A stretch of DNA of 64,000 bases from an uncultured Burkholderiales bacterium (GCA_903844385.1 CAIMTJ010000033.1:1-64000), one strand, 5' to 3'; positions 45,439-55,404 are shown, counted from the first letter of the stretch. Translations and numbers: made by a program. Notes: a model not told the origin generated them from the sequence alone.

Positions 45439-45699
45439 TTACTGGGCCTGCTGAGAGGGCTTGTCAGAGAGCTTTTCAGTGGGTTTGTGCAAGGGGTGCA
45501 TCTCGGATTGGTAGACATAGGCTTGTTGTGGGACCTGTGCAGCGCGGTACTCTGACCACACTTCGCGAACCAAAGGCTGGTCCCACAGGAGAGATCGGCC
45601 TGCGCGTTGCTCGGCCTCAAGCTTGGGGTTCTTGGCCTTGAGCTCATCGAGAAAGTCACTCACCTCGGAGCGGTAATCGGGTCGTCTGAAAAAGGACAT
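45439..45699 (-). CDS. DUF3460 family protein
   Basis: An 86-aa cytosolic protein beginning MSFFRRPDYRSEVSDFLDELKAKNP, with RSLLWDQPLVREVWSEYRAAQVPQQAYVYQ in the middle; this pattern defines DUF3460. Function is unknown. It sits 68 bases upstream of scpA, a conserved pair in Burkholderiales, so a shared transcript is likely. Confidence 0.93.
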   Translation of the reverse strand: MSFFRRPDYRSEVSDFLDELKAKNPKLEAEQRAGRSLLWDQPLVREVWSEYRAAQVPQQAYVYQSEMHPLHKPTEKLSDKPSQQAQ

Positions 45700-45858
45700 G
45701 GTAGGCGTGGCCTCAAAGATGAGTAAGGGAAGGATTTTGGCCCATCGGCCTAAGACCTGCGTTGAAGTCGACCTCGAGGGCTCAATTCTAACGGCTTTGC
45801 GCCCACCCAGGCCAATACACCGCCTGAGCTCCTCGTTAAAGCCACCGGGGCTGGCTGC

Positions 45859-47616
45859 TCAGCAGCGCGCTGGCTCGCCAGAGCCCGAGCGTGCAGCCAC
45901 GCGGGCCAAGGCGTCTTCTAGGCTCAAGGCCAGCTCCAATGAGGCGCTTGGTGCGGGGTGGTATTGGGGGCCGAGTCGCTTCAAAATATCACCGGGCTGG
46001 TGGGTGAGCGAGCACACCATGAGCCGTGTGCCACGGCTCACGCAGGCCCGGTTCAATTCCATCAAGGCGTCCAAGCCCGTGGAGTCCATGTAAAGCACGC
46101 CAGAAAAATCCAAGATCAAGGTCCCAGAGGGTAAATTCTTTTGCAGCAACTCGAGCAACTCAACAGCGCCAAAAAACAAGGCCCCAAAGAGTCGGTGACA
46201 TTGGACCTCATCACCCTCGGGGTGGGTGGACGGCGCGAGGGTGTGCTGGTGAGGCCGCAAGCGGGCTTGGAGTTCGCTCTCGGGCATGCGCTCGAGTTGG
46301 GTGAGTTCGGAAATGCGGTAAATAAAGGTGATCATGGCCAAGCCCAAACCCACTTGCACCGCGGTGCTCAAATCGACGAACACCGTGAGCAAGAAGACGG
46401 CCAAAAACGTGATGCGATAGGGTGTTCGAAATTGACCCAATTGCACCAACGCTCGCCACTCGCCCATGTTCCAGCCCACCATCATCAAAATGGCTGACAA
46501 GCACGCCAAAGGCACTTGTTTGGCCCAAGTCGCACCCACCAACACAACGGCCACGAGGGTGAGTGAATGCACCACGCCCGCAAGGGCAGACTGCGCACCA
46601 CTCTTGATGTTGGTGACCGTTCTGGCAATGGTGCCGGTGGCGGGCATGCCCGCCAAAAACGGGGTGATGAGATTGGCCAGGCCCTGAGCGATCAACTCCT
46701 GGTTGGCATCGTGGTGGTCGTGGGTGAGTTGATCGGCCACCCGTGCGCACAGCAAAGACTCGATGGCGCCCAAGAGCGCAAAGGTCAGTGCCGAGGGAAA
46801 CACGGCTTGGACTTGAGCCCAGCTCCATTCGAATCCATGCCAACGGGGCAAATGCTCAGGAATACCGCCATAGCGAGAGCCGATGGTGGCCATCTCCAAA
46901 CCGAGCGTTTGGGCAAGCACGGTGCCCACCACCAAGACCACCATGGCGCTGGGCAGCTGTAAAACACCGGCCAAAATAGACCGGCCCCACCCTGCGGGCC
47001 TACTCGCTAGCCGCCGCCCCAAACGCGGGGCCAGCCACGCCCACAGCACCCACACCAAGACACACAGCAAAGCCAAAGCGAATGCGTCTGGGTTCAGGCT
47101 TGACGCATGCGACCACAAAGCGCTCAAGATGCCGAGTGCATCTGCGGGCATGTGCTCGACTTCCAGGCCCAAGAACTCTTTGAGTTGAGACGCCATGATG
47201 AGCACAGCAATGCCGTTGGTGAACGCCCCCACCACGGCCACAGGGATGAAGCGAATCAACAGCCCCAGGCGCAACAATCCAAAGCACACGAGCAGCAGTC
47301 CTGAGATGAAGGTGGCGAGCAAGAGCCCTGAGAGGCCAAATTTTTGCACGACGGCATAGACCACGACGATGAAGGCGCCAGCCGGTCCTGCAATTTGCAC
47401 GCCCGTGCCCCCCAAGAGCGACACCACAACGCCAGCCACGATCGCGGTAAAGAGTCCCGCCTCTGGGCTCAGGCCCGAGGCAATGGCAAAGGCCATGGCC
47501 AAGGGCAAGGCCACAAAGCCCACACTCATGCCTGCCCCCACGTCTTGCCCCAAGTTGTGCCAACGGTAGTGTTGAAAGCTCGTGAGGGCGCGGGGTTTGA
47601 AGGTGTGGAATTTCAA
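45859..47616 (-). CDS. SulP family anion transporter with STAS domain
   Basis: A 585-aa SulP (SLC26-like) transporter. About 10-12 membrane segments from residue 25 (NLGQDVGAGMSVGFVALPLAMAFAIASGL) to about 430 are followed by a C-terminal STAS domain (GTLILDFSGVLYMDSTGLDALMELNRA). Family members move sulfate, bicarbonate or dicarboxylates; the substrate is not evident. The start is a TTG at 47616 (MKFHTFKPRALTS) without a clear ribosome site. It lies 13 bases after metG and may depend on translation from it. Confidence 0.92.
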   Translation of the reverse strand: MKFHTFKPRALTSFQHYRWHNLGQDVGAGMSVGFVALPLAMAFAIASGLSPEAGLFTAIVAGVVVSLLGGTGVQIAGPAGAFIVVVYAVVQKFGLSGLLLATFISGLLLVCFGLLRLGLLIRFIPVAVVGAFTNGIAVLIMASQLKEFLGLEVEHMPADALGILSALWSHASSLNPDAFALALLCVLVWVLWAWLAPRLGRRLASRPAGWGRSILAGVLQLPSAMVVLVVGTVLAQTLGLEMATIGSRYGGIPEHLPRWHGFEWSWAQVQAVFPSALTFALLGAIESLLCARVADQLTHDHHDANQELIAQGLANLITPFLAGMPATGTIARTVTNIKSGAQSALAGVVHSLTLVAVVLVGATWAKQVPLACLSAILMMVGWNMGEWRALVQLGQFRTPYRITFLAVFLLTVFVDLSTAVQVGLGLAMITFIYRISELTQLERMPESELQARLRPHQHTLAPSTHPEGDEVQCHRLFGALFFGAVELLELLQKNLPSGTLILDFSGVLYMDSTGLDALMELNRACVSRGTRLMVCSLTHQPGDILKRLGPQYHPAPSASLELALSLEDALARVAARSGSGEPARC

Positions 47617-47629
47617 GGCAGGGGGGAGT

Positions 47630-49759
47630 TCAATGAATTCTCATGCCAGGCTTGGCACCTGGCCATGGGGTGAGCACAAAAACACCAGGGTGCTCTTTCT
47701 CCTGGGCGTGACTGGCCGCCAAGACCATGCCCTCAGACAGACCGAATTTCATCGCCCGTGGCGCCAAATTGGCCACCACAACGGTGAGTTGCCCCACCAA
47801 ATCTTGGGGCTGGTAGTGCTTGGCAATGCCGCTGAAGACTTGGCGGGTTTTTTCTTCCCCCACATCCAACGTCAAGCGCAGCAATTTGTTGGATCCCTCG
47901 ACCGCTTCGCAAGCGGTGATGAGCGCAATTCGCAGATCGGTTTTGGCGAATTCGTCGATGCTGATCTCTGGTGCGATGGCCTCGCCCCCCGGGATGAATG
48001 GGCCAGCGCTCGCGTCCTTTGCCGATGGGGAGTTCGAAGGTGTTGGGGTGTTTGAGGCGGCGATTTCACGGCTTGGCTCGAGCTCAAAGAGTTGGTCAAG
48101 CATGGCGGGGTCCACGCGCTGCATCAAGTGTTTGTAGTTGCCAATCTCCCAGCCCGCCCCGAGTCGTTGAGTGGCGTGCTCAAACCGCAAGGACTCCACC
48201 CCCAAGAACGCTTCCACCGAGCTCACGAGTTGGGGCAGCACGGGTTTGAGGTACAAGCTCAGGAGCCTAAAGCATTCAATACAGGTGCTGCAGGTTGACC
48301 ACAGTTGGTCTCTGAGCTCGGGCTTTTTGGCCGCCTCCCAGGGCTTGTATTGGTCAACAAAGGCGTTGACTTGGTCGGCCAAGAGCATGATCTCGCGCAT
48401 GACTTTGGCGAATTCGCGCTCCTCATAGCCTTGTGCAATCGAGCTGGCTTGCCCCTGCAGTTGACTCACCAGGGCCTGGCCCTCAGGGGACAAAGCACCC
48501 AAGCGGTGGTCAAAGAGTTTGCCAATGAAGCCCGCACTTCGAGAGGCGATATTGATGTATTTGCCCACCAAGTCCGCATTGACCCGGGCGACAAAATCGT
48601 CGGGGTTGAAGTCCACATCCTCCACTCGGGCATTGAGTTTGGCAGCGATGTAGTAGCGCATCCACTCGGGGTTCATGCCAATCGAGAGGTATTTCAAAGG
48701 GTCGATGCCGGTGCCTCGGCTTTTGCTCATTTTCTCGCCACTCACGGTGATGAAGCCATGCACAAAAATGTTGTTGGGTGTTTTGCGCTGGCTAAAGTGC
48801 AGCATCGCGGGCCAAAAAAGCGTGTGAAAGTAGGTGATGTCCTTGCCAATGAAGTGGTATTGCTCCACCTCAGGACTGGCCATGAAGTTCTCAAAGCTTC
48901 TCGTCTCGCCACGCGCGAGCGGCCCGCCTTTGGCAAAGTAGTTTTTCAGTGAGGCCAAATAACCCACGGGCGCATCGAGCCACACGTAAAAGTATTTGCC
49001 CGGTGCATTGGGAATTTCGATGCCAAAGTAAGGCGCGTCTCGGCTGATGTCCCAGTCACTCAGGCCGGTGAGTCCGTCTTCATTAGGGGTGAACCATTCT
49101 TTGACTTTGTTGGCCACCTCGCTTTGCAGTTTGCCGTCTTGCGTCCAGGTTTTCAGATATTCCACGCATTTGGGGTGGGAGAGCTTGAAAAAGAAATGCT
49201 CCGAACTCTTGAGCACCGGCGTCGCGCCCGAGAGCGTCGAGCGCGGGTGCAAGAGATCGGTGGGGCTGTAGACGGCGCCGCAGTTTTCGCACGAGTCACC
49301 ATACTGATCAGGCGAGGCGCATTTGGGGCAAATGCCTTTGATGAATCGGTCGGGCAAGAACATCGACTTCTCAGGATCAAAGTACTGCTCAATGGTGCGC
49401 CGCTCGATGAGTCCTGCGGCTTCTAAGTCCAGGTAAATTTGTTGAGCGAGCTCGTGGTTTTCTGGGCCATCGGTGGAGTGCCAGTTATCAAAGGCAATGT
49501 GAAAACCCTCCAAATAAGGCTGACGCCCTTTTGCAATGTTGGCCACAAATTGCTGCGGTGTGATGCCAGCCTTTTGCGCCGCAATCATGATGGGGGCTCC
49601 GTGGGCATCATCAGCGCAGACGAAATACACCTGGTGGCCTTGCATGCGTTGGAAACGCACCCAAATATCGGCTTGGATGTACTCCATGATGTGGCCAATA
49701 TGAAAATTGCCATTGGCATACGGTAGGGCGGTGGTGACAAAGAGTTGGCGCACGGTCAT
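47630..49759 (-). CDS. metG: Methionyl-tRNA synthetase
   Basis: Class I synthetase for tRNA-Met. It has the HIGH-type motif ([19 protein letters not shown]), the zinc knuckle ([19 protein letters not shown]) and the KMSKS loop ([14 protein letters not shown]). A C-terminal tRNA-binding EMAP-like domain starts at about 600 ([29 protein letters not shown]). Length 709 aa is the dimeric long form. The start at 49759 ([10 protein letters not shown]) is preferred. It is divergent from apbC. Confidence 0.97.
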   Translation of the reverse strand: MTVRQLFVTTALPYANGNFHIGHIMEYIQADIWVRFQRMQGHQVYFVCADDAHGAPIMIAAQKAGITPQQFVANIAKGRQPYLEGFHIAFDNWHSTDGPENHELAQQIYLDLEAAGLIERRTIEQYFDPEKSMFLPDRFIKGICPKCASPDQYGDSCENCGAVYSPTDLLHPRSTLSGATPVLKSSEHFFFKLSHPKCVEYLKTWTQDGKLQSEVANKVKEWFTPNEDGLTGLSDWDISRDAPYFGIEIPNAPGKYFYVWLDAPVGYLASLKNYFAKGGPLARGETRSFENFMASPEVEQYHFIGKDITYFHTLFWPAMLHFSQRKTPNNIFVHGFITVSGEKMSKSRGTGIDPLKYLSIGMNPEWMRYYIAAKLNARVEDVDFNPDDFVARVNADLVGKYINIASRSAGFIGKLFDHRLGALSPEGQALVSQLQGQASSIAQGYEEREFAKVMREIMLLADQVNAFVDQYKPWEAAKKPELRDQLWSTCSTCIECFRLLSLYLKPVLPQLVSSVEAFLGVESLRFEHATQRLGAGWEIGNYKHLMQRVDPAMLDQLFELEPSREIAASNTPTPSNSPSAKDASAGPFIPGGEAIAPEISIDEFAKTDLRIALITACEAVEGSNKLLRLTLDVGEEKTRQVFSGIAKHYQPQDLVGQLTVVVANLAPRAMKFGLSEGMVLAASHAQEKEHPGVFVLTPWPGAKPGMRIH

Positions 49760-50095
49760 AGCTAACAAAGCCCATCAGGATGAAAATTGGAGTCTTTGGC
49801 CAGGCGAGAGGTTTCACCAACGCCTGCACGGGCCAAGAGGTCGAGCGCCCTTGCAGACGCGCTCACCAGGAAGATGACGCATTTTAAGGCTTAAGTGCAG
49901 CCATTTTGCGGCGCTATGTGTGACCCCATGTGTGACTCATTGTGCCCCACTTGCGCTCAGCTGCCCTTGCAGCCCATGCGCACCCACCCAAAAGGTTTCG
50001 TCCGTGCTCCTGAAAGGGGGAATGGCTTTTGGATAGACTATGCCTTCTCTGTGTTGTCAATCAAGTCCCCTTTGTGGGGCATTGGAGTGTTTTTC
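49760..50095. other. Divergent intergenic region metG/apbC
   Basis: About 336 bases without a credible gene. It contains an 11-bp palindrome TTAAG-G-CTTAA (49884-49894), a 9-bp direct repeat ATGTGTGAC (49916-49924 and 49928-49936, 12 bp apart), and CCCC-TTTGT-GGGG (50067-50079) in the apbC leader. The repeat pair could be a regulator site; I see no clear sigma-70 promoter pair. Confidence 0.4.
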
Positions 50096-51187
50096 ATGCA
50101 AGTGACCGAATCGATGGTGTTGGAGGCTTTGTCCCGTGTCTTGGACCCCAATACCGGCCAAGATTGGGTGGCCAGTAAGTCCATCAAGAATGTGCATATT
50201 CAAGGCGGGCAAGTGAGCCTGGAGCTGGTATTGGGCTACCCCGCCAAGAGTCAATGGGCCGAATTCTCGGGCTTGATCGAAGCGGCCTTGAAGGCGCTCA
50301 GTGGCCTCACCCATGTGCAAGTCTCGGTGAGCACTCAGGTGCTTGCGCACTCGGCCACCCGAGGGGTGCAACTCTTGCCCCAAGTCAAAAACATCGTGGC
50401 GGTGGCCTCTGGCAAAGGCGGCGTGGGCAAGAGCACCACGGCAGCCAACTTGGCCTTGGCCTTGGCCAGTGAAGGCGCCACTGTGGGCCTATTGGATGCG
50501 GATATTTATGGGCCGAGCCAGCCCATGATGATGGGGGTGAACGCCAGGCCTCAAAGCGAAGACGGCAAAACCATGCAGCCGCTTGAGAGCTATGGTGTGC
50601 AAGTCATGTCCATCGGCTTTTTGGTCTCCAGCGAAGAGGCGATGATTTGGCGTGGTCCCATGGCCACCCAGGCGCTTGAGCAGTTGCTGCGCCAAACGCA
50701 GTGGCGAGACCTCGATTATTTGATCGTGGACATGCCCCCAGGTACAGGCGACATTCAACTCACCTTGTCGCAACGCGTGCCCTTGACCGGTGCGGTGATC
50801 GTGACCACCCCGCAAGACATTGCTCTCTTGGATGCCAAAAAAGGGATCAAAATGTTTGACAAGGTGGGGGTGCCTATTTTGGGTTTGGTGGAGAACATGG
50901 CGGTGCATATCTGTTCTCAATGTGGCCACTCTGAGCACATCTTTGGCGTGGATGGCGGGCGCACCATGGCCCAGCAGTTGGAGATCGATTATTTGGGCGC
51001 CTTGCCACTCGATATCAATATCCGTTTGCAAGCCGACAGTGGTCAACCCACCGTGGTGGCCGACCCCAGTGGCAGTGTGGCACAAATTTACCAAGCCATG
51101 GCGCGTCAAGTGGCGATCAAAATTGCAGCCAAGGCGCGCGACTTCTCATCGGTCTTTCCATCCATCAAAATCTCCAAAGAGACCTGA
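50096..51187 (+). CDS. apbC: Fe-S cluster carrier ATPase ApbC/Mrp
   Basis: Mrp/NBP35-family P-loop protein that carries Fe-S clusters. A DUF59 (MIP18-like) domain fills residues 1-85 (MQVTESMVLEALSRVLDP). The deviant Walker A follows (ASGKGGVGKSTTAANLALAL, about 104-123), then the CxxC cluster ligands (HICSQCGHSEH, about 265) and FGVDGGR. Length 363 aa is standard. GGAG is 8 bases before the ATG at 50096; the frame stays open to 49895 but the added stretch is not family-like. Confidence 0.95.
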   Translation: MQVTESMVLEALSRVLDPNTGQDWVASKSIKNVHIQGGQVSLELVLGYPAKSQWAEFSGLIEAALKALSGLTHVQVSVSTQVLAHSATRGVQLLPQVKNIVAVASGKGGVGKSTTAANLALALASEGATVGLLDADIYGPSQPMMMGVNARPQSEDGKTMQPLESYGVQVMSIGFLVSSEEAMIWRGPMATQALEQLLRQTQWRDLDYLIVDMPPGTGDIQLTLSQRVPLTGAVIVTTPQDIALLDAKKGIKMFDKVGVPILGLVENMAVHICSQCGHSEHIFGVDGGRTMAQQLEIDYLGALPLDINIRLQADSGQPTVVADPSGSVAQIYQAMARQVAIKIAAKARDFSSVFPSIKISKET

Positions 51188-51261
51188 GCTGCCTTGGGTG
51201 TGCTGGCCAGGTGTGCTCGGCTCAAGGCTCCAAGATGGGTCGTCCAGTGCGCCAAGACCAC

Positions 51262-51765
51262 TCAGCGTGTGGCCAACTCTCTGGCGTGAGCCTCCAGCAC
51301 CAAGCGCTCGAGCCCGGCGGTGGGCAGGCTCACCAAATGCTCAAGCCTTTCGCGCATGAGCATGAGGGTGCGCTTGAACGCGTCGCGCTGGTGCTCGCTT
51401 GAGCCTTGCTCCAAGCTGGGGTCTGCATACCCCCAGTGAGCGGTGGCCGGGTGCCCTGGCCAGACGGGACACATCTCGCCTGCGGCGTTGTCGCAAACGG
51501 TGATGATCAAATCCATGTGCGGCGCGGATGGCTGCGCAAACACGTCCCAGTTCTTGCTCTTGAGACCTTCGGTGCTCAGGCCCGCATGGTTGAGAGCTTC
51601 GAGCGCCAAGGCATGGGGGCGTTGATCCTCTGAGACGGTGCTGCCTGCAGAATAAGCCACAAAACGTCCTTTACCGAGCTCATTCAATATGGCCTCGGCC
51701 ATGATGCTGCGAGCCGAGTTGTGCGTGCACAAAAATAAAACGTGGATGGGGGTGTGGGTGCTCAT
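51262..51765 (-). CDS. arsC: Arsenate reductase ArsC (low-molecular-weight phosphatase type)
   Basis: A 167-aa protein of the LMW tyrosine-phosphatase fold. The P-loop is CTHNSARS with Cys13 and Arg19, and the later VCDNAAGEMCPVWPG stretch carries the extra cysteine typical of thioredoxin or glutaredoxin-coupled ArsC. It would reduce arsenate to arsenite. It stands alone: no arsR, arsB or acr3 is nearby, so the gene may serve background detoxification. The start at 51765 (MSTHTPIHVLFLC) is family-like. It converges with apbC and lies downstream of the ABC exporter. Confidence 0.88.
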   Translation of the reverse strand: MSTHTPIHVLFLCTHNSARSIMAEAILNELGKGRFVAYSAGSTVSEDQRPHALALEALNHAGLSTEGLKSKNWDVFAQPSAPHMDLIITVCDNAAGEMCPVWPGHPATAHWGYADPSLEQGSSEHQRDAFKRTLMLMRERLEHLVSLPTAGLERLVLEAHARELATR

Positions 51766-51792
51766 CAAAGGCTCCAAAAGTGTAAGAGGCGG

Positions 51793-53649
51793 TTAAACCG
51801 CTTGTGGTTGAGTGAACGCTTGCAGTTCTTGGAATTGCAATTTGGCCAATTTGGCGTAGAGACCGTTTTGTGCCACCAAGGCCTCGTGTACGCCCTCTTC
51901 AATCAATTGACCGTTTTCCAGCACCAACAAAGGTTTGGCCTTTTTGACCGTCGCCAATCGGTGGGCAATGACCAAGGTGGTGCGGTCCAGCATGGCGCGC
52001 TCGAGCGCGGCTTGCACCATGCGCTCACTGTGCGCGTCCAAGGCACTGGTGGCCTCGTCGAGCAGCAAAAGCGGGGGGTTTTTCAAGATCGCACGGGCAA
52101 TGGCAATGCGTTGGCGCTGACCGCCTGAAATTCGCACACCACGCTCGCCCAGAAAAGTGTCATAGCCAGCGGGCCACTGCTCAATGAATTCATCGGCAAA
52201 GGCGGCCTTGGCGGCAGCCAGCACCTCGGCTTTGCTGGCTTGGGGTCGGCCGTACAAAATGTTTTCATAGGCGCTGGTGGAGAAGATCACGGGGTCTTGT
52301 GGCACCAAGCCGATGCGCTCTCTGAGGTCTTGCAAGCGCATGGACTTGATGGGCACGCCATCGAGCACAATTTCGCCGTCTTGCGGGTCGTAAAAACGCA
52401 GCAACAAGGAAAACACGCTGGTCTTGCCCGCACCACTGGGGCCGACCAAGGCGGCATTGTGGCCCGAGGGGACGCTAAAACTCACCTGGTTCAAGGCGGC
52501 TTTGTCAGCACGCGAGGGGTAGTAAAAAGTCACCTGCTTGAGCTCCAGATGAGCGCCCGCGAGCGATTTTTTGACGATGGCCGGGCTCGACACTTCCACC
52601 ACTGCCGAGCGGGTGTTGAGCAGTTCAACAAGCCGCTCGGTTGCACCGGCTGCGCGCAGCAAGTCTCCATAGACCTCACCGAGCACGGCAAATGCGGAGG
52701 CCAGCAGCAGCACATACACCAAGGTCTGACCCAAGACGCCCGCGGTGGTGCTGCCCTCGATCACAGCCAATGCACCTTTGTACAGGCCCCAGAGCAAGGC
52801 AGCCGAGGTGGCGGTCATGATGAAGCCCACCAGCACCGAGCGAGCACGAACGCGGCGAATCGCTGTTTTGAACGATTGTGTGCTCGCTTGGATGTAGCGC
52901 TCAGCTTCGCGCGCTTCGGCCGTGTAGCTCTGCACCACAGGAATGGCATTGAGCACTTCTTGAGCAATGGCGCTCGTGTCGGCGACCCGGTCTTGACTGG
53001 CGCGTGAGAGTTGACGCACCCGCCGGCCCAAGACCACGCTTGGGACCACGACGACGGTCAAGACAGCGATGACTTGCAGCATCAGCCAAGGGTTGGTCCA
53101 CACCAGCATGATGAGCGCACCGACTCCCATCACCAAGTTGCGCAGCCCCATCGAGAGCGAAGAGCCCACCACCGTTTGAACCAAGGTGGTGTCGCTGCTC
53201 AAGCGAGAGAGCACTTCACCGGTCTGCGTGATTTCAAAAAACGCCGGACTTTGCTGCAGAACATGGGCATACACGGCTTGGCGCAAATCGGTGGTCACAC
53301 GCTCACCCAGCCAGCTCACGGCATAAAACCGCGCAGAAGAAAAAAAGGCCAACGCACACGAGACCCAAAAGAGTTGAAAAAATTCCCAAGCCAAGTCATC
53401 TTGGCTCGCATGTGCCCCCAAGCCTTGGTCAATGAGTTGCTTTAAGGCGTAGGGAAACATCAAGGTGGTGGCCGCGGCCAGGACCAAAAAAAGTCCCGCC
53501 AGTCCCACTTGCAGCCGGTAGGGTCGAATGAAGGGCATGAGCCCCAAGAGGCCCGAGGCCGAGGGCTTGGCCGGCCCAGCGGGAGTTGGCACGCCTTCGG
53601 GGATGGAGGTGGCCTCTTGGTCGAGCGTTTGGATGGGTGTAGTGGGCAT
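51793..53649 (-). CDS. ABC exporter, fused permease-ATPase (MsbA-like)
   Basis: A half-transporter of about 618 aa: six membrane helices from about residue 45 to 330, then an ATPase domain. Walker A is GPSGAGKTS, the signature RISGGQRQRIAIARAIL and Walker B LLLLDEATSALD, with the following His in VIAHRLATV. The layout matches MsbA/LmrA-type exporters of lipids or drugs; the substrate is unknown. The ATG at 53649 (MPTTPIQTLDQEATS) starts after a polar N-terminal stretch. A GTCGGT hexamer array lies 25-47 bases upstream. arsC follows, 27 bases downstream. Confidence 0.92.
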   Translation of the reverse strand: MPTTPIQTLDQEATSIPEGVPTPAGPAKPSASGLLGLMPFIRPYRLQVGLAGLFLVLAAATTLMFPYALKQLIDQGLGAHASQDDLAWEFFQLFWVSCALAFFSSARFYAVSWLGERVTTDLRQAVYAHVLQQSPAFFEITQTGEVLSRLSSDTTLVQTVVGSSLSMGLRNLVMGVGALIMLVWTNPWLMLQVIAVLTVVVVPSVVLGRRVRQLSRASQDRVADTSAIAQEVLNAIPVVQSYTAEAREAERYIQASTQSFKTAIRRVRARSVLVGFIMTATSAALLWGLYKGALAVIEGSTTAGVLGQTLVYVLLLASAFAVLGEVYGDLLRAAGATERLVELLNTRSAVVEVSSPAIVKKSLAGAHLELKQVTFYYPSRADKAALNQVSFSVPSGHNAALVGPSGAGKTSVFSLLLRFYDPQDGEIVLDGVPIKSMRLQDLRERIGLVPQDPVIFSTSAYENILYGRPQASKAEVLAAAKAAFADEFIEQWPAGYDTFLGERGVRISGGQRQRIAIARAILKNPPLLLLDEATSALDAHSERMVQAALERAMLDRTTLVIAHRLATVKKAKPLLVLENGQLIEEGVHEALVAQNGLYAKLAKLQFQELQAFTQPQAV

Positions 53650-53673
53650 GGGTCTCAAAGAGGGACGTCTGGC

Positions 53674-53696
53674 GTCGGTGTCGGTGTCGGTGTCGG
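53674..53696. repeat. Hexanucleotide tandem repeat (GTCGGT) upstream of the ABC exporter
   Basis: GTCGGT is repeated three times and followed by GTCGG (53674-53696), 25 bases before the ABC exporter start. It lies outside the coding frame, in the gap between this gene and the divergent NUDIX gene. Such arrays can change length and alter promoter or ribosome-site spacing. Confidence 0.75.
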
Positions 53697-53802
53697 GTGA
53701 AGGAGCCTTTAAGAACGGGGCCTCAGTTTAGACAAAAAGCATGACCACTTGATGTCGAACAAGCCGCCATCGAAGGCAGAGAAATCATGCCAAAATACGG
53801 CG

Positions 53803-54726
53803 ATGCAATTAAATGTTGAAACTGTCTCCCAGCCCTTGAAGGATGCTGCGAGCTTGGTGTTGCTCAGAGACCGAGAAACTGGGTCTCTTGATCATACCTT
53901 AGAGGTCTTTTTGTTGAAACGCCATGCAGCCTCCAAGGTTTTCGGTGGCGCCTATGTGTTTCCCGGTGGCAAGCTCGACCCCGAAGACCTGAGCGCACTC
54001 TCGCGCGGCTTGTTGGATCAACCCGCGTCTGAACTTCACGCCCAATTGGTCGAAGAGCAAACGCCCCAAGCGGTGGGTGCGGCGCTTTTTGTGGCGGCTT
54101 TGAGAGAAGCTTACGAGGAGTGCGGGGTGTTGTGGATCAAGCCGCGAGAGCGTGCTTTGGCCGTGCAGCCAGAGCTGTCCGAGCGCAAACTTCAATTGCG
54201 CGGCTTGACCCAAACCGGTGTGGGGTTTTTGGCCAGTTTGGAGCGTTTGGCCTTGCAGCTCGACACCCAGGCCCTGGTGCCATGGTCTCGTTGGATCACG
54301 CCACAGCGCCCCACCGTGAGTGCACAGCGCTTTGATGCGCGGTTTTTTTTGGGCTTGTTGCCCGACTTCGAAGAAGCCGCACACGATCACATTGAGACCA
54401 CCCACAGCGCTTGGTTCACGCCCCAAGCGGCCTTGGGTGCCTATGTCCGCGGGGAGATTGAGTTGGCGGCTCCGCAGCTCATGAGCTTGCTGCAGCTGCA
54501 GCACTTTGCCTCGGCCCGTGAGGCTTGGCAAGACGCCAAGAGCGGTGTGCCGCACACCATCGCGCCACACTCCCTGGAGGTGGATGGTCGACGCGGCGTG
54601 TGTTTTCCTGGTGACGAGCTCCATCCCAATGGGCAGCAAGTCTTGCGCGGGCCCACCCGTTTGTGGTTCATTGATGGACAGTTTCAACCCGAGTCGGGTT
54701 TGGCGTCGCTTTTAAAACAGCATTGA
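53803..54726 (+). CDS. NUDIX hydrolase, NUDT19-like
   Basis: A 307-aa Nudix protein. It has an N-terminal DAASLVLLRDRE, then YVFPGGKLDPEDLS and, after an insertion, the Nudix box core ALREAYEECGVLW. The long insertion between the GG and the RExxEE part is the mark of the NUDT19/RP2 group, which hydrolyse CoA esters. TARFFLG-like and HIETTHSAWFTPQAAL segments follow. ATG at 53803 is used; ATG at 53752 would add 17 residues. The next gene (NnrU) starts 13 bases after its stop. Confidence 0.88.
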   Translation: MQLNVETVSQPLKDAASLVLLRDRETGSLDHTLEVFLLKRHAASKVFGGAYVFPGGKLDPEDLSALSRGLLDQPASELHAQLVEEQTPQAVGAALFVAALREAYEECGVLWIKPRERALAVQPELSERKLQLRGLTQTGVGFLASLERLALQLDTQALVPWSRWITPQRPTVSAQRFDARFFLGLLPDFEEAAHDHIETTHSAWFTPQAALGAYVRGEIELAAPQLMSLLQLQHFASAREAWQDAKSGVPHTIAPHSLEVDGRRGVCFPGDELHPNGQQVLRGPTRLWFIDGQFQPESGLASLLKQH

Positions 54727-54739
54727 GGAGTGTGCAATC

Positions 54740-55360
54740 ATGGAATTATGGGTGTTGATTTTGGGTTTGGTGATTTTTTTGGGCGTGCATTCGCTCAAAT
54801 TCTTGGCCCCACGCAGGCGAGCTGCTTGGATTGAGGCGTTGGGTGAACGCCGCTTTAAGGGCCGCTATTCGCTCGCTTCCTTGGCGGGTCTCGTCTTGGT
54901 GGTGGTGGGCTACGGGCAAGCGCGTTTGGTGCCTGTGGTGGTGTGGGTGCCCCCGGCTGGGATGAAGCACTGGGCGTTTCTCTTGGTGTGGTTGGCGTTC
55001 ATTTTTATACTCGCGGCATATTTCCCGGGCAATCAGATCAAGCCCAAGTTGCACCACCCCATGATCGTGGGCGTCAAGACCTGGGCGCTGGCGCATTTGC
55101 TGGCCAATGGCTTGCTGCACCAGGTGGTGCTGTTTGGGGCGTTTTTGCTCTGGGCCGTGTTGGCCTTTATCTTTGCCAGAAAACGCGACCGCTTGGCCGC
55201 CAAGGCGCTTGAAGAGGCGGGGCTTGCGCCTGAGCCCCCTTTGCCAAGCTCGAGCTCGGCCACGGGATTGGTGATCTCGCTGGCCACCTTGCTCTACTTG
55301 GTCTTTTTGGTCTGGGGACATGTCTACTTGATGGGTGTCAATCCCTTGCACGGGATGTGA
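54740..55360 (+). CDS. NnrU family membrane protein
   Basis: A 206-aa polytopic protein with about five helices, starting MELWVLILGLVIFLGVHSLKFLAP. Conserved NnrU features are GRYSLASLAGLVLVVVGYG, HHPMIVGVKTWALAHLLANG and the C-terminal LVFLVWGHVYLMGVNPLHGM. The family was named from denitrification clusters; it resembles 15-cis-zeta-carotene isomerase proteins that bind heme. No nitrite or nitric oxide reductase gene is near, so its role here is open. GAGGAG is 9 bases before the ATG. It probably shares a transcript with the NUDIX gene. Confidence 0.9.
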   Translation: MELWVLILGLVIFLGVHSLKFLAPRRRAAWIEALGERRFKGRYSLASLAGLVLVVVGYGQARLVPVVVWVPPAGMKHWAFLLVWLAFIFILAAYFPGNQIKPKLHHPMIVGVKTWALAHLLANGLLHQVVLFGAFLLWAVLAFIFARKRDRLAAKALEEAGLAPEPPLPSSSSATGLVISLATLLYLVFLVWGHVYLMGVNPLHGM

Positions 55361-55404
55361 AGAGAGAATGAGAGCGCTTATTCACTCGGGGTTAACTCTA
55401 GGGT

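Noticed and set aside
49895-50095. In-frame Cys-rich upstream extension of ApbC (MCDPMCDSLCPTC and following)
   Set aside because: The cysteine spacing is eye-catching, but the family starts at MQVTESMV with a good ribosome site at 50084-50087, and the extension has none.
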